Source: Streptomyces buecherae
GTDB taxonomy: Bacteria; Actinomycetota; Actinomycetes; Streptomycetales; Streptomycetaceae
Direction: 5' to 3'
Length of the DNA stretch: 64,000 nt
Assembly (NCBI RefSeq): GCF_014295035.1
Contig: NZ_CP060404.1
Span: 2,444,501 to 2,508,500 of the forward strand
Shown here in pieces: positions 63,556 through 64,000 of this stretch (position 1 is its first letter; every line of letters begins with the position of its first letter). The notes under the pieces are model-generated. The model made no database searches. It had not been told where the DNA came from and worked only from the letters and a program-made list of their open reading frames with translations. The translations under genes were made by a program, and so were the position numbers.

Positions 63556-64000
63556 GGGCTCCTCAGTCCTCGGTGGTTCCACTACCCCCTGCCCGCCATG
63601 CTTCTGGCGCGCCCCGTCGTGACTAGTCAGACGAGGGCTCGGGCGCCAGGGTTGCATAGCGTCGGCCTCGGGAATTTCGGCCGTCGGCCGGCTTCCGAGC
63701 CCGCTCCCACGCCGGCCAGGACCCCGTTCACCTGCTGTTTCGCGAGCCTCAGCGCGACGGTTGCCCGCCAGATGGCCAGGAATCGCTGTGCTCCACGTCT
63801 CAGCGGATCGGCGAATCGACCCGGTCACCGATGTTTGACGCCCGGTGACGCGGCGCGGCGCGCCCCGCGCTCGACGGCGTACGCGGCACTGCGCGGCGTG
63901 CGCCCGGCACGCGGAAGGGCCCCTTCCGTACCGCGTGCGGTACGGAAGGGGCCCGATGCCCGTGGGCGCCGCTCTCCGGTGCCGGCTGGCCGGCGGGAGG
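63556..64000. other. 445-nt region upstream of the LCP gene
   Basis: No gene is seen to the end of the window. It should contain the LCP promoter; an in-frame upstream extension of the LCP reading frame to 63828 lacks a good ribosome-binding site. A TGACTAGTCA palindrome lies at 63620-63629, and a long hairpin lies near the end. Confidence 0.5.
63917..63954. terminator. Strong hairpin, probable terminator of the next gene
   Basis: A perfect 18-bp stem (63917-63934, 63937-63954) with a GT loop, the longest hairpin in the window. It is probably the terminator of the gene beyond the window edge (rho by synteny). Confidence 0.75.

Overview
The window is a high-GC actinobacterial chromosome segment, almost certainly a Streptomyces core region. 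Evidence: strong G/C third-position bias, Scy and FilP coiled-coil proteins of apical growth, an F-type ATP synthase operon with actinobacterial-length subunits, NucS, a DasR-type chitinase promoter, a sigma-R type rpmE promoter, and a single TTA codon among the genes read. From memory (unchecked), gene order follows the S. coelicolor block from icmA (about SCO5415) down to the LytR-type gene next to rho (about SCO5358), with insertions such as the tandem lipases, a secreted PAF-acetylhydrolase-like hydrolase, a nucleotidyltransferase and a HAD hydrolase.

Layout. 1-3.3 kb: 3' end of a TetR gene and two tandem secreted lipase-like paralogues. 3.4-11.2 kb: icmA, two DUF3817 membrane proteins, a MarR regulator, a secreted hydrolase, a thiamine-binding protein, three overlapping AIM24 genes and an AbsC-like MarR regulator. 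11.3-15.7 kb: nucleotidyltransferase, then a two-component system divergent from a secreted PepSY protein. 15.9-18.8 kb: meaB, thiolase and methylmalonyl-CoA epimerase. 18.9-28.8 kb: scy, filP and two consecutive ABC ATPase/permease pairs. 28.9-36.4 kb: CxxC small protein, LLM oxidoreductase, SCO5389-family protein, nucS, a membrane-anchored P-loop ATPase, a STAS protein and a hydroxybutyryl-CoA dehydrogenase. 36.5-40.5 kb: TetR divergent from a DrrAB-like exporter, PduO-type adenosyltransferase, membrane protein. 40.7-46.1 kb: chiS-chiR-chiC-like locus and a HAD hydrolase. 46.1-54.7 kb: a 66-bp tandem repeat, DUF2550 gene and the atp operon on the minus strand. 55.1-64 kb: minus-strand run of a WecA/MraY-like transferase, glyA, LMW-PTP-like protein, Sua5, prmC, prfA, rpmE and an LCP ligase.

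Functional links. IcmA, MeaB, epimerase, thiolase, 3-hydroxybutyryl-CoA dehydrogenase and the cobalamin adenosyltransferase form a dispersed B12-dependent acyl-CoA network; the small IcmB subunit is not in the window. ChiS/ChiR sit directly upstream of the chitinase whose promoter carries two DasR-like elements. Sua5-prmC-prfA-rpmE is a translation cluster. Many genes have a TANNNT box 6-8 nt (usually exactly 7) before the start codon, the signature of leaderless transcription. Nothing looks like a CRISPR array, prophage, insertion sequence, tRNA or rRNA. The most unusual items are the 66-bp repeat copying the 3' end of the DUF2550 gene, the AIM24 triad with a Cys/His loop next to absC, a LMW-PTP with Ser for its nucleophilic Cys, and low-complexity insertions in both two-component systems.
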